This document shows, piece by piece, positions 9,232 to 17,008 of a stretch of DNA of 64,000 nt; the first letter of the stretch is position 1; each line of letters starts with the position of its first letter. The stretch spans positions 1-64,000 of the forward strand of contig NZ_FTMD01000019.1 in NCBI RefSeq assembly GCF_900156155.1. Reading direction: 5' to 3'. Below the pieces are notes generated by a model, which did no database searches, had not been told where the DNA came from, and saw only the letters and a program-made list of their open reading frames with translations. The DNA is from Aromatoleum tolulyticum. GTDB taxonomy: Bacteria; Pseudomonadota; Gammaproteobacteria; Burkholderiales; Rhodocyclaceae. The translations under genes and the position numbers were made by a program.

Positions 9232-10013
9232 CTATTTGCGCTGCGCAGGGTTAGCCGTCAGGTAAGCAGACTCAAATTCGTCCCCACCATTCAACCGCTC
9301 GATAAAAGCAAGCAGTCCGTGGCTGCCAACTTTCGCAAGCCAAGGCCTTATTTCATGCCCAGCCGCCGAATAGACAGGACGAATTTCAGTTTCGCCCTTT
9401 GCCTTACGTTCAATGTTCTTGTCCTCGCCATATCGATGAACTGCGTCGAGCCACTGCATCAATGACTTGAACGTATGCAATTCCTCGCGCGTCGGACGAG
9501 GAATATTGGTCGCCTCCAGGAATTGCCAGTGACTTTCGGCGTGTTCCGGCGCCTCACTCACTGCAACAGCCACCCCTTCATCAAACCATTGCGGCATACG
9601 CCACCACGCCCAGAGGGTCTGACGGGAGCGCAATTCAGCGTGCGACCATTCGTGAGCGAGGAAATGCCAGTTTAGTCCCCGCGGCGAAAGCAGGATCTGA
9701 TTACCGTAGACCTTCGCCACAGATCCCCCCGCCCTCCAAATGTTTCGTAGCATCGTTCGCTGATACATGCGTTGACCGTGGGGTGTGAGTTCACGCTCCC
9801 ATATGCGTTGCGTATGGCGTCTTCTGCCTTAACCAACGCCTCCCGGAGCTTGACTCGTGTTGCCTCATCTGCCGCAGTCTCGACGTAGATGCCTGGCGCG
9901 ACGGGGGTCAAATCGAAACTCTCTGGCGCAAGAAGTTTGCCTCCCTGGAGCATGCTGCATCCGCCGACGAGGCTTGCCGAAAGCAGGAGGCCGATGATTT
10001 CAGGATGACGCAT
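9232..10013 (-). pseudogene. Lipoprotein zinc metallopeptidase, broken by a frameshift
   Basis: Two minus-strand frames together make one plausible protein. Frame one (from ATG 10013) has a lipoprotein signal with lipobox LVGGC, then runs to CISERCYETFGGRG. Frame two resumes at GSVAKVYGNQILLSPRG and contains FLAHEWSHAEL, an HExxH zinc-peptidase motif, followed by WFDEGVAVAVSE. This has the arrangement of gluzincins, with the third ligand in a helix with the Glu downstream. The switch falls in a run of six G (minus strand; C6 at 9725-9730). Adding one base would fuse the frames to GGRGGSVAKVYG. It may be a true pseudogene, a sequencing error, or a slippage-controlled gene. Base composition is lower in GC than the flanks. 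Confidence 0.7.
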
Positions 10014-10130
10014 CGACAGGTGTCTCGAGAAGAAGACGCGTTAGCGGTAACCTGCAGCCGCGCGAGGCGGTTCGTTTGAGCGCCCCGCTTACGGTCATCA
10101 GGTTGACCGCAGGGCCAGAGCCGGACGCGG

Positions 10131-10424
10131 CTATGCAGGCACGCTGTTTTCGCATTTTGTAATTACCATGAGCGCGGCTCGATCGCGGATTTGTGCCCCC
10201 GGTCTGTATTCATCGGAAGTCCACCAGCGCTCGAAGGCCGACGAGCTTTGCCATTCTTGAATCGCGATGGCATCCCAATTTTCCGTGCCGAGGATGGGCT
10301 CGTTCTCTGTAGACCGAAAGACAATCTTTCCGCCGTACTGCGTGATAGTTGGTAGATGCCCTTTGATGTATTCAACGAACAGATCGCGGTTGATGATCTT
10401 TGCGAGAATGAGGTACTGAACCAT
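10131..10424 (-). CDS. DUF1330 domain protein
   Basis: A 97-residue protein with the dimeric alpha/beta-barrel features of DUF1330: YLILAKIINRDLFVEYIKGH near the start, GGKIVFRSTENEPILG in the middle, WDAIAIQEWQSSSAFERWW, and ending RDRAALMVI. Members are small cytosolic proteins of unknown reaction, probably stress-related. The start was placed at ATG 10424-10422 because AGGAA lies upstream; the longer frame to 10478 begins in a GGGGATGTCCCC repeat. It belongs to a run of small same-strand genes of lower GC content. Confidence 0.8.
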   Translation of the reverse strand: MVQYLILAKIINRDLFVEYIKGHLPTITQYGGKIVFRSTENEPILGTENWDAIAIQEWQSSSAFERWWTSDEYRPGAQIRDRAALMVITKCENSVPA

Positions 10425-10556
10425 TTGGCGTTCCTGGATAAGCTCTGACACAACCAGAAAATCGGGGGATGTCCCCAATTTCCTTTCTTGGCGCTATGCC
10501 GGGTTTGTCGGCCCGTTCATCGGGATGGCTGGTTGTACGTCAAGCATATTGTTGCC

Positions 10557-10895
10557 TCATGGAAGCGATTGAAGCCACTGAACGGTCAAGATGCCAGACA
10601 CGAGCGCTGATGCGAACAAGGCAATCCGTTGGTTGCGCAATGACCGACCAGAAAATAGTAGTGAGACGGGAACTGGCTGTCCCGGGAAAAGCTTTTCAAA
10701 GAACCAAACCGGGCGCCAAAGAAGAAGTGCATCAACAGCGCTGAACGCGAGAAGCATGGAAAGCAAGGGCGGCGGGACAAAGGCCGAGAGCGAAGGTGCA
10801 ATTTCAGCCGCCACCCAGGGAGCGCTGGCAAGGGCAACTAGGATGCACATTGTGTGTACGGCGCGTCGCCGCAATTGCTGCGGAAAGCTCGTCAT
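10557..10895 (-). CDS. Small membrane protein, unrecognised
   Basis: About 112 residues with three hydrophobic stretches (TMCILVALASAPWVAAE, PPLLSMLLAFSAVDALLLW, IALFASALVSGILTVQWL). The start is provisional: ATG 10895-10893 gives MTSFPQQLRR and a sensible first helix, but the ribosome site is weak. The frame is open to 11015. No family was recognised. Confidence 0.45.
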   Translation of the reverse strand: MTSFPQQLRRRAVHTMCILVALASAPWVAAEIAPSLSAFVPPPLLSMLLAFSAVDALLLWRPVWFFEKLFPGQPVPVSLLFSGRSLRNQRIALFASALVSGILTVQWLQSLP

Positions 10896-11293
10896 GGCGT
10901 CCAATGTGCTCGAGTCGAGGAGCGCGTGGCAGCGGGCAAAGGCCGCCGTAAGGCGTCGCACGCGAACGTCCTGTCGGGCAGCAATGCGACTACTCGGGCA
11001 GTAATAGACACCCACGCTCCATTACAAAATGTGCGACACGAATAAGGCCAATGAGCCCCTCGCACGATTGGATTCGAATGCTGCTGCCATCGATGGGCGA
11101 TGGTAGGGGCCGCCGAGAGAGACGCAAAATGATGGCCCGACGATGCTAACCGCGACGATCCAGTCGGATACGCTGCTCGGGCGAATTGCCACCGCACCGA
11201 GACCGACGCACGCGAGAGCAAATCAATGCGGCGACCAACTACTGCGTTGGAGTGAAACGCCAAGAGTTTTCGGTTCGATATTCATGAATGCCT
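10896..11293. other. Intergenic stretch without a supported gene
   Basis: About 400 bases between two small membrane-protein genes on the minus strand. Short frames on both strands lack ribosome sites and family features. I looked for integron attC boxes here and found no convincing pair. Confidence 0.4.
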
Positions 11294-11914
11294 TTAGGCT
11301 TCACTGTGTGACGGCAGACGACTGATGTGGCCGCGCCATAGAAGCCACGCCGTGAGATAGCCCCAGAGACCAAACATTCTCTCGATCAGCGTGACAAACG
11401 CGAGATCAGTAGGAGCCGTTCCTTCCGTTGCCAACAGCAATGCTCCAATGCCAAGAGCCGCGCCGGTGCCGAGCGCAATGTGTCCGACGACGACGGCGAC
11501 GATCGATGCGAGGCTCGAGAGAACGCCGACAGCTCCTACCACCTTGAGCGTGCGTTGCCGATGAAGGAACGCCAGAGACCAAAAGAGCATTGCCGCGAGA
11601 AGAAATGCTGCGTAGAGAAGGTAATACCTGCCGGCAAACTCCGTGGCAACGCCGATAGCGATCTGGATCTTGGCTGCGACAGCAATGGAAAAGAAGACAA
11701 AGCCAGCACGATTGAGTGGCTTGTGCATGCCCATCTCGTCGCAGAAGGCCCAAGCTGCGAATGCAGCAAGCGCAAGTGACAGCATTCGAAGGGGCGCAAG
11801 CGGTGCGGAGAAGTGCGAGAGCAGCAAGATCAGAAAGGCGGCTACCGCAAGCGCGACTGCGCCCACTTTCGCGTTCAGGGACGTGGCGCGGGAGGCCAAG
11901 AGTGACGTATTCAT
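11294..11914 (-). CDS. Integral membrane protein, unrecognised
   Basis: A 206-residue protein with about six membrane segments, including AVALAVAAFLILLLSHF, MLSLALAAFAAWAFC, GFVFFSIAVAAKIQIAIGVA, YYLLYAAFLLAAMLFWSLAF, VVGAVGVLSSLASIVAVVVGHIALG and the C-terminal LWGYLTAWLLW. No enzyme motif is visible. I chose ATG 11914-11912, which has GAGG upstream; the longer frame to 12010 overlaps the neighbouring gene. It follows the exported protein gene at 11985-12644 by 70 bases on the same strand, so the two may be co-transcribed. Confidence 0.6.
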   Translation of the reverse strand: MNTSLLASRATSLNAKVGAVALAVAAFLILLLSHFSAPLAPLRMLSLALAAFAAWAFCDEMGMHKPLNRAGFVFFSIAVAAKIQIAIGVATEFAGRYYLLYAAFLLAAMLFWSLAFLHRQRTLKVVGAVGVLSSLASIVAVVVGHIALGTGAALGIGALLLATEGTAPTDLAFVTLIERMFGLWGYLTAWLLWRGHISRLPSHSEA

Positions 11915-11984
11915 GCGTGTGCCTCGTGGAGTGACTGGGCGAAGTGCTCCAATGTTCTGCGGCACTTCAACATTGCGCAACCGG

Positions 11985-12644
11985 TTACCAGAACTCATTC
12001 CCAATCTCACGCATACACCTCAGTGGCTTCGGATCGTTCGATTTGACGGACGTTCTTCTTCGACGGTCTTCATTTCCAGCGGTCGTGCGTATTTCTTTTC
12101 CAGTGACGTAATTGATGCTCGTGTTCGACTCGTCAAGAGAGGCTCTGTGCATGAAGTTCGCGTCATAACCGATCAGACGGAAACATTCTTCCTGAAACCG
12201 AAATGTTAATGTGGCATTGCCAGTGTACCAGGAGCCCGCACTCGCCCAATAATGATAAGCGACATATAAGTTGCCTTTCCTGATGTCAATTCCGCTGAAG
12301 CGGTCTTCCATCAATGGATCATCATCTGCCGGAATCAATGTTTTGCTATGTGAAATAAGGTCGTAATGACCCGCAGGGCTTGAAAACATGACAGCCAATA
12401 TTCTCGGGTTTCCGTTTCGGCCATCAATAAACAACGTTTGATCCATCTTTCGTAACACAATAGCGGTGTCAGCTTTGCCGTCGTGATTAAGGTCGCCGCT
12501 GACTTTTGATTCGATTTCCCATCCGCTTGGAACAAACTTCTCAACTGAGTTGGCGCTTGCAGGTAACCGCAATGCCAAAGCAATATCGGCAGAGTTCGCG
12601 CCGAAGGCCGTAAGTAGCAACAGGGCGACGATTGCGCGAATCAT
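11985..12644 (-). CDS. Exported FG-GAP/EF-hand-like protein, possible integron cassette gene
   Basis: A 219-residue protein with a clear signal peptide (MIRAIVALLLLTAFGANSA). Its middle has GDLNHDGKADTAIVL, a DxNxDGxxD calcium-loop motif typical of FG-GAP/VCBS-like beta-propeller repeats, followed by hydrophilic beta-rich sequence. No enzyme is recognised. The start codon lies six bases after GTTAGGC on the minus strand (plus-strand GCCTAAC at 12650-12656). That is the arrangement of an integron cassette boundary followed directly by a start codon. An IS110 remnant abuts the other side of that boundary. Base composition is well below the chromosomal GC level. Confidence 0.6.
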   Translation of the reverse strand: MIRAIVALLLLTAFGANSADIALALRLPASANSVEKFVPSGWEIESKVSGDLNHDGKADTAIVLRKMDQTLFIDGRNGNPRILAVMFSSPAGHYDLISHSKTLIPADDDPLMEDRFSGIDIRKGNLYVAYHYWASAGSWYTGNATLTFRFQEECFRLIGYDANFMHRASLDESNTSINYVTGKEIRTTAGNEDRRRRTSVKSNDPKPLRCMREIGNEFW

Positions 12645-12649
12645 GGTGT

Positions 12650-12656
12650 GCCTAAC
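12650..12656 (-). other. Candidate integron cassette boundary (attC R' box)
   Basis: Read on the minus strand this is GTTAGGC, a match to the GTTRRRY recombination box, six bases before the start codon of the gene at 11985-12644. The rest of an attC site is missing because an IS110-type remnant begins directly beyond it. The call rests on one 7-base box and its position, so it is tentative. Confidence 0.35.
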
Positions 12657-12742
12657 GAATGAAATGGACTCCCCCTGCACCTGGGGCATCGATGTGCCAG
12701 ATTGGGATTGCGAAAGTCTCAACACGGTGAGGAGGAGTCCAA

Positions 12743-12877
12743 ATGAACGTTACCACTGTCGGCATCGACCTGGCGAAGAATGTATTCAGTGTGCATGGGG
12801 TCGGAAGGGATGGCAAGGCGCTGCTGAGGCGCAGTGTCGGGCGCGCGGATCTGTTGCCGATGTTCGCGCTGATATAA
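12743..12877 (+). pseudogene. IS110-family transposase, N-terminal stub
   Basis: A strong ribosome site (GAGGAGGAG) precedes ATG 12743. The first residues, NVTTVGIDLAKNVFSVHGV, carry the first aspartate of the IS110 DEDD (RuvC-like) catalytic domain. After 44 codons the frame ends at a TAA supplied by a RAYT-type repeat (CTGATATAAATCGTGG...). Over 85 % of the usual 300-400 residues is missing, so this is a dead remnant. IS110 relatives are known to insert at integron attC sites, which fits the candidate cassette boundary upstream. Confidence 0.85.
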
Positions 12878-12942
12878 ATCGTGGTCTGTCCCCTATTTCA
12901 CTCTACTGATATAAATCGTGGTCTGTCCCCTATTTCACTCTA
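12869..12942. repeat. Tandem pair of 37-base repeats carrying the RAYT-end motif
   Basis: Two identical 37-base units (12869-12905 and 12906-12942) run from CTGATATAAATC through GTGGTCTGTCCCC to TATTTCACTCTA. The GTGGTCTGTCCCC core is the same as at the right end of the RAYT elements at 16807 and 20651. The first unit truncates the IS110 transposase. Confidence 0.9.
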
Positions 12943-13169
12943 TTTCATGTCCCAGCAGACAGGGGCAAAGGGCAAGACCCCAGGACCGCTCGGGACTGCC
13001 CGGGACCGCCCTCGATCGACCTGTCAGACGTCACTTGTGAGACCGAGTTCGGGCTACTAGTATGTCAATGGCAATGATTGCATCTGGCATGCATTGGTCC
13101 GCCCCAACGCGTTCGAGCAGACCTCGGCGTGCAAGTCGATGCGACATGACAACTGCAAGGAGGGTGCCA

Positions 13170-13754
13170 ATGCGGAACAACCTGACGATCCTGCAGATCC
13201 TCTTGATCGCAGCTGCGACGGCCGGAGCCACCATCTACAAGTGGGTCGATGAGCAGGGGGTGACCCAGTATTCGGATACGCCGTTGAAGAATTCCAAGAG
13301 TCAGCCCCTTGAGATTGAACCGGAACGGGTCCCGGCATCGCCCGAAACCGAAAAGCAATTGCCGACCGAGAGTTGGAGGGAGAAGGCGGACGCGTTTCGA
13401 GAGCGGCACCAGGCGCGTCAGCAACAACTGGAGGATGAGCTGAAGAAGCAGCGGCAGGACGCCGAACAGGCGGCGATCCGGCGCGGCGAGCGCACTCCTG
13501 TCGGTGGCGAGAGCGGTGCAACGCAACCCCTGCAGCAAGCCGTCCTGAGCACCATCGTCATGCTCTTCAGCGCGAAAGCCCCGGACTGTACCAACCACAA
13601 GATCATCGACACCGAATTGATCGAGAGAAGCCGGCGCCCAAGACAGTACGTGGAGCGTTGGACGGTCGATCGATGTGGGCAAGCGGTACGCTACCGGGTG
13701 ACCTTTATGCCGAGCCCGCGAGGCGGGACCGACTTTATCGTGGAAGCGGAATAG
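13170..13754 (+). CDS. DUF4124 domain exported protein
   Basis: A 194-residue protein. An N-terminal hydrophobic signal or anchor (ILQILLIAAATAGA) is followed at once by the DUF4124 signature IYKWVDEQGVTQYSDTPL. A charged, glutamine- and glutamate-rich helical region comes next (REKADAFRERHQARQQQLEDELKK). A C-terminal part contains two cysteines (CTNHK and DRCGQ) that could form a disulphide. DUF4124 proteins are common periplasmic proteins in proteobacteria with no fixed role. The ATG at 13170 was chosen because AAGGAGG lies seven bases upstream; a longer open frame back to 13062 lacks a ribosome site. Confidence 0.8.
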   Translation: MRNNLTILQILLIAAATAGATIYKWVDEQGVTQYSDTPLKNSKSQPLEIEPERVPASPETEKQLPTESWREKADAFRERHQARQQQLEDELKKQRQDAEQAAIRRGERTPVGGESGATQPLQQAVLSTIVMLFSAKAPDCTNHKIIDTELIERSRRPRQYVERWTVDRCGQAVRYRVTFMPSPRGGTDFIVEAE

Positions 13755-13896
13755 GCAGAGCCGCTACGCACAGCGACGGAGTGCGACGCCCCCTCGACGC
13801 CGAGCCGCACCGACCCCCTACGGAATAAACCGCTATGGCGAGTTGTTCACTTCACACGCAGGCATATCCGTCCGCGTTGTTACCGAGGAGGCTTCC

Positions 13897-14136
13897 ATGA
13901 AAAAAATCGTCATCCTGGCCCTTGCCGCGCTGTTCTCCGGCAGCGCCCTGGCCCTCCACTGCCCCGCCGACATGAAAAAGATCGACGCCGCCATCACCGC
14001 CAGCCCCAAGCTGACCGATGCGCAAATGAGTGAGGTCAAGCAGCTGCGCGCCGACGGCGAAGCCTTGCACAAGGCCGGCAAGCATCAAGAATCCGTCGAC
14101 ACCCTGGCCAAGGCGATGAAGATTCTCGGCATTTGA
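13897..14136 (+). CDS. Small periplasmic helical protein
   Basis: A 79-residue protein with a textbook signal peptide (MKKIVILALAALFSGSALA) and a short mature chain. The mature chain starts LHCPADMKKIDAAI and continues as two amphipathic helices with a tetratricopeptide-like DGEALHKAGKHQESVDTLAKAMKILG ending. It contains one cysteine. The ribosome site GAGGAGG precedes the ATG. Its function is unknown; it is probably a small periplasmic binding or stress protein. Confidence 0.75.
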   Translation: MKKIVILALAALFSGSALALHCPADMKKIDAAITASPKLTDAQMSEVKQLRADGEALHKAGKHQESVDTLAKAMKILGI

Positions 14137-14149
14137 GCTGAGAGTCCCG

Positions 14150-14256
14150 CGCGCACGGGATTGAGCTCGATATAGCGCTGACAGGCCAGGAGATACCCGT
14201 CGGACTGCGTTGGGCCGGGGCGGTAGCGGCCTTCCCAGAGGCTGCCGCGGCGCCGG
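14150..14256 (-). pseudogene. Internal fragment of the RAYT transposase gene
   Basis: About 100 bases (GGGATTGAGCTCGATATAGC through CTTCCCAGAGGCTGCCG) are nearly identical to 16352-16444 inside the intact RAYT gene. They encode its IELNPVRAG...GSLWEGRYR segment on the minus strand. Neither end of the element is present here. Confidence 0.85.
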
Positions 14257-14329
14257 GTTCATCACTCGCGAAATGAGCGGCAACCGCAAAAGCACGTTCG
14301 CCGCCGGAATTCCGCTGAAACGGCACGGA

Positions 14330-14692
14330 TCATTCGGTGGGAGCGAATCCGTAGTATGAGCCGTAGGCGGACGGGGCCGGTGCGTAGGCGGCAACCTTGA
14401 TCGCGTCCGCCAGTGTGACCTGGTTGGTGAAGCCGTCGACACCGCCTTCCTCGCCGCTCCAACGCTCCTCGACCTCCTTCTCGGTCAGACCGTCAAGATC
14501 GAGGTGCCTGTCGAAACGCTCGGAGCGGTACTCGAAAGCGGTGTCATGGGCGATGAACAAGGTATGAGCGCATGCGGTAATGCGAGTCTCATCAGCCGGG
14601 TCGGCCCCCATGACACGCGTGCCGCAGAACGGGCAATGCACGGGAGTGTAGTAATAGGTTCTGAGTTCGGTTCGCTGGATGGGGCTTCGCAT
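14330..14692 (-). CDS. Conserved small protein with one CPFCG zinc-knuckle half
   Basis: A 120-residue soluble protein. Near the start it has YYYTPVHCPFCGTRVM, a single CxxC pair, then TACAHTLFIAHDTAFEYRSERFD. The second cysteine and histidine could complete a metal site. The C-terminal half is acidic (LTEKEVEERWSGEEGG). The ATG at 14692-14690 has AAGGA upstream and was preferred over the longer frame. No function is known. It is convergent with the small periplasmic protein gene across the RAYT fragment. Confidence 0.65.
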   Translation of the reverse strand: MRSPIQRTELRTYYYTPVHCPFCGTRVMGADPADETRITACAHTLFIAHDTAFEYRSERFDRHLDLDGLTEKEVEERWSGEEGGVDGFTNQVTLADAIKVAAYAPAPSAYGSYYGFAPTE

Positions 14693-15168
14693 GGTGTGTT
14701 CCTTGTCGTGTTGAAACGGCGGGTCTTGACTGCCGCGGCGGCCAGGCCGAAACGAAGTGCGCGGGCAGACAAACTGCGTGCCGGGGGTGACCAAGCCGTT
14801 ACTTGATAATGCGGGGCATAGCCTCTGGGTGAGGCGAGATCAAGAAGGCGAACTGAGAATGGGGAATTGACGCCGCAGAACTGCGGACACTAGACCAACA
14901 AGACAGCAACACTACCTGGAAATCGCGCTGCCTACGATACGCGCCATTGGCGCCCATGGCAAACTAAACATTTGAAAACATACGATAACATCATGCTCGC
15001 GCCGTGTCTGAGGCGGGAGGGATCGGGGCTGTTGCCAATTTTCCGCGCTTCCTGATCAGTCTTCTGCCGTCGTGTCCGTCTCGGGAAACAATACGGCGGT
15101 GAAACCGAAGCGCGCAGGACGAATTGTGGGCAGACCACGATTTGCTCACGGTCGGAGCCTGTCGCCGG
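14693..15168. other. Intergenic stretch without a supported gene
   Basis: About 475 bases separate the CPFCG protein gene from higA. The stretch is relatively AT-rich around 14930-15010. I see no family signature, tRNA-like fold or repeat. Confidence 0.4.
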
Positions 15169-15468
15169 TTAAGCCGCCTTCTGCTGCACGGGTGCGACGC
15201 GAGGAAGCTTTCCGCCGTGGCGCGCCTGCCACAAATCGTAAGCGATCTGCATGCGAAGCCAGATGTCAGCGGTGGGCCCATTCAGCCATTGTTCGAGGCG
15301 CAGCGCCAGGTCAGGTGAAACGGGCGCGCGCCTATGCAATACGCGGGAAAGCTGGACCCGGGAAACTCCCAGTTGGCGGGCGGCCTCGGAAACCGTCAGG
15401 CCGAGCTCGGGCAGGACATCCTCGCGCAGCGTTTCGCCGGGATGGGGCGGATTGTGCATCGCTGCCAT
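15169..15468 (-). CDS. higA: HigA-family antitoxin (HTH_XRE)
   Basis: A 99-residue DNA-binding antitoxin. It starts with NPPHPGETLREDVLPELGLT, the HigA signature, followed by the helix-turn-helix VSEAARQLGVSRVQLSRVLH. It then has the conserved SPDLALRLEQWLNGPTADIWLRMQIAYDLW. It would bind and neutralise HigB and repress its own promoter upstream of higB. The ATG at 15468 has GAGGAG upstream. It follows higB by 10 bases, the toxin-first order usual for higBA. Confidence 0.93.
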   Translation of the reverse strand: MAAMHNPPHPGETLREDVLPELGLTVSEAARQLGVSRVQLSRVLHRRAPVSPDLALRLEQWLNGPTADIWLRMQIAYDLWQARHGGKLPRVAPVQQKAA

Positions 15469-15478
15469 GGTGAACTCC

Positions 15479-15757
15479 TCAGTGATAGTCCTGGTAATCG
15501 ACGAGCACGGCGTCCTCGCCCTCGAATGCGAAGGTCAGGCGCCAGTTCCCGCTGACCGACACGGCCCAGTGACCGTTCAAGTTGCCTGCCAGCGAATGCA
15601 GCTTCCAACCGGGCACGTCCATGTGTCCAGGATGCGTCGCCTCATTTAGCAGGGCGAGCTGCCGGGCCAGCCGGCCGGCGTGGGCGGCAGTGATGCCAGC
15701 CTTGCTGCCCGTTCTGAAGAAAGCTTCGATCCCTTTGTGGAGAAAGCTCTTTATCAT
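15479..15757 (-). CDS. higB: HigB-type RelE-fold mRNA interferase toxin
   Basis: A 92-residue RelE/HigB-fold toxin: MIKSFLHKGIEAFFRTGSKAGI, the central LNEATHPGHMDVPGWKLHSLAG, then WAVSVSGNWRLTFAFEGEDAVLVDYQDYH at the end. HigB proteins cut mRNA on the ribosome. The basic and aromatic residues of the family (Lys, Arg and the C-terminal DYH) are present, so the toxin looks intact. It is the first gene of a two-gene unit with higA, and its promoter should lie in 15758-15800. Confidence 0.93.
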   Translation of the reverse strand: MIKSFLHKGIEAFFRTGSKAGITAAHAGRLARQLALLNEATHPGHMDVPGWKLHSLAGNLNGHWAVSVSGNWRLTFAFEGEDAVLVDYQDYH

Positions 15758-15936
15758 TGACTGTATCGTAGTATGTTACAGATGATCGGGCAAGCCGAAT
15801 GGTTCCGGTTGCGCGTGCGACGTCGGGCGTCCGGCACTTGAACCGCAGAATATCGGCGCCGTCGAAATATGGCAATCGCGTAAATGGGGGCTGTCGGAGA
15901 AGGTGGCAGATCGAAAGAATCTGCGCCCAGAGGGAT

Positions 15937-15992
15937 GACGAATTGGGGACAGACCACGTTTTTCAGACGAATTGGGGACAGACCACGTTTTA
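15937..15992. repeat. Direct pair of left-end RAYT motifs
   Basis: Two near-identical 27-base units (15937-15963 and 15966-15992), each running GACGAATTGGGGACAGACCA then CGTTTT. They mark the left boundary of the RAYT element. Confidence 0.9.
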
Positions 15993-16016
15993 CAGTGGCT
16001 GTAAATTCGCGCAACC

Positions 16017-16730
16017 TCACACAAAGATCTGTGGTTCGGGCGGCGGTGCTCTTCGTGGTCGCCCCGCTTTACCCGGCTGGGCCCGGCGCCCCAGCGCGGC
16101 GGTCACCTGTGCGCCGAAAAGCGCTGTGCCGAGCGCGAAATTTCCATTCGTCGCCCGTCGAATCTCGTCGACCATGCCAGGGTCGAGATCGTGGCGGAAC
16201 AGTTCGCGATAGGCTGCCTGCCGCTCAAGCGCATTCCGGCCGAGCGTCTCGAAGACTTCGTGCGGAACCACGAACGTGCCGGACTCGCCTTGGGCGTTGG
16301 CGCGATAACTGGACCAGGGGTAATCGGCCGGATGGACGACCATCCCGGCGCGCACGGGATTGAGCTCGATATAGCGCTGACAGGCCAGGAGATACCCGTC
16401 AGATTGCGTTGGGCAGGAGCGGTAGCGGCCTTCCCAGAGGCTGCCGCTGCGCTGGTATGTCCGGTTGACGTACTGCACGTAGCGTTGACCGAGGGCCTTC
16501 ATCATCTCGCCCGGCGCTTCGGCACGTGGGGCCGAGACGAGCAGGTGAACGTGATTGGTCATGAGGACGTAAGCGTGGATGCGGCAACCGGTCGTTGCCG
16601 CGTACTCGTCGAGCCAGTCGAGATAGCGACGGTAGTCCTCGTCTGCGTAGAAGCAGGCCTGCCGGTTATTGCCGCGCTGGATCAGGTGAAGTGGAACGTG
16701 AGGCAGGGACAGGCGAGGGCGGCGCGGCAT
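16017..16730 (-). CDS. REP-associated tyrosine transposase (RAYT, Y1_Tnp)
   Basis: A 237-residue single-strand DNA transposase of the HUH/Y1 class. It starts MPRRPRLSLPHVPLHLIQRGN and has the metal-binding HUH pair in YVLMTNHVHLLV (His60 and His62). The candidate nucleophile tyrosine sits in GQRYVQYVNRTY (Tyr84 or Tyr87). The RAYT-typical SGSLWEGRYRS, IELNPVRAGMV and YPWSSYRAN segments follow. The length and motifs are intact, so it may be active. Relic copies of the same gene lie at 5.1, 14.2 and 20.3-20.6 kb. It is flanked by the inverted end motifs described for the element. Confidence 0.93.
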   Translation of the reverse strand: MPRRPRLSLPHVPLHLIQRGNNRQACFYADEDYRRYLDWLDEYAATTGCRIHAYVLMTNHVHLLVSAPRAEAPGEMMKALGQRYVQYVNRTYQRSGSLWEGRYRSCPTQSDGYLLACQRYIELNPVRAGMVVHPADYPWSSYRANAQGESGTFVVPHEVFETLGRNALERQAAYRELFRHDLDPGMVDEIRRATNGNFALGTALFGAQVTAALGRRAQPGKAGRPRRAPPPEPQIFV

Positions 16731-16845
16731 GGCGGTGAGCGAAAGATGTTGAATGCATAAATGCTACACGACTCCTCGCTCATCCTCGTTCATCTTCGTG
16801 GAAATCGTGGTCTGTCCCCTATTTTCCTCCCCTATTTTCCGACCG

Positions 16846-16934
16846 CCTGGATCGAAGGCGGCGGCCTGGACGAGCACGGCATTCCGCGGGCCTTGTTGCC
16901 GCACGATTGATGCGCACTCGACGGACGAGTGCGC
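16846..16934 (+). pseudogene. Possible 3' stub of a truncated gene with its hairpin
   Basis: Directly beyond the right RAYT end, the plus strand reads TAWIEGGGLDEHGIPRALLPHD and a stop at about 16909-16911. A perfect 9-base hairpin follows (GCGCACTCG...CGAGTGCGC, 16912-16934). This looks like the last codons and terminator of a gene whose body was lost. I do not recognise the protein. Confidence 0.35.
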
Positions 16935-17008
16935 GGAATCAGGGACAGATCACAATTCGCCGTTCCGGATCCCGCCCGAAAAACGTGGCGCGTTGCCGAC
17001 GTTGCGAT

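Larger units (their letters stand above)
15937..16840. mobile_element. Complete RAYT element (REP-associated tyrosine transposase with inverted end motifs)
   Basis: A Y1-type transposase gene is flanked by inverted copies of one motif: GGGGACAGACCACG at 15945 and 15974 (two direct units) on the left, and its reverse complement CGTGGTCTGTCCCC at about 16806-16819 on the right. The same motif recurs at 12.9, 20.3 and 20.6 kb. Known RAYTs move or shape short repeats like these. The right end is followed by a second copy of the CCCCTATTTTCC part. Exact borders are not determinable from one copy. Confidence 0.75.

Noticed and set aside
9232-12644. Full integron cassette status for every gene in this run
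   Set aside because: Only one candidate box (12650-12656) was found; no attC hairpin could be drawn between the other genes.
12869-12942. A CRISPR array, suggested by the tandem 37-base repeats
   Set aside because: The two units are directly adjacent without spacers and share the RAYT end motif; no cas gene is near.
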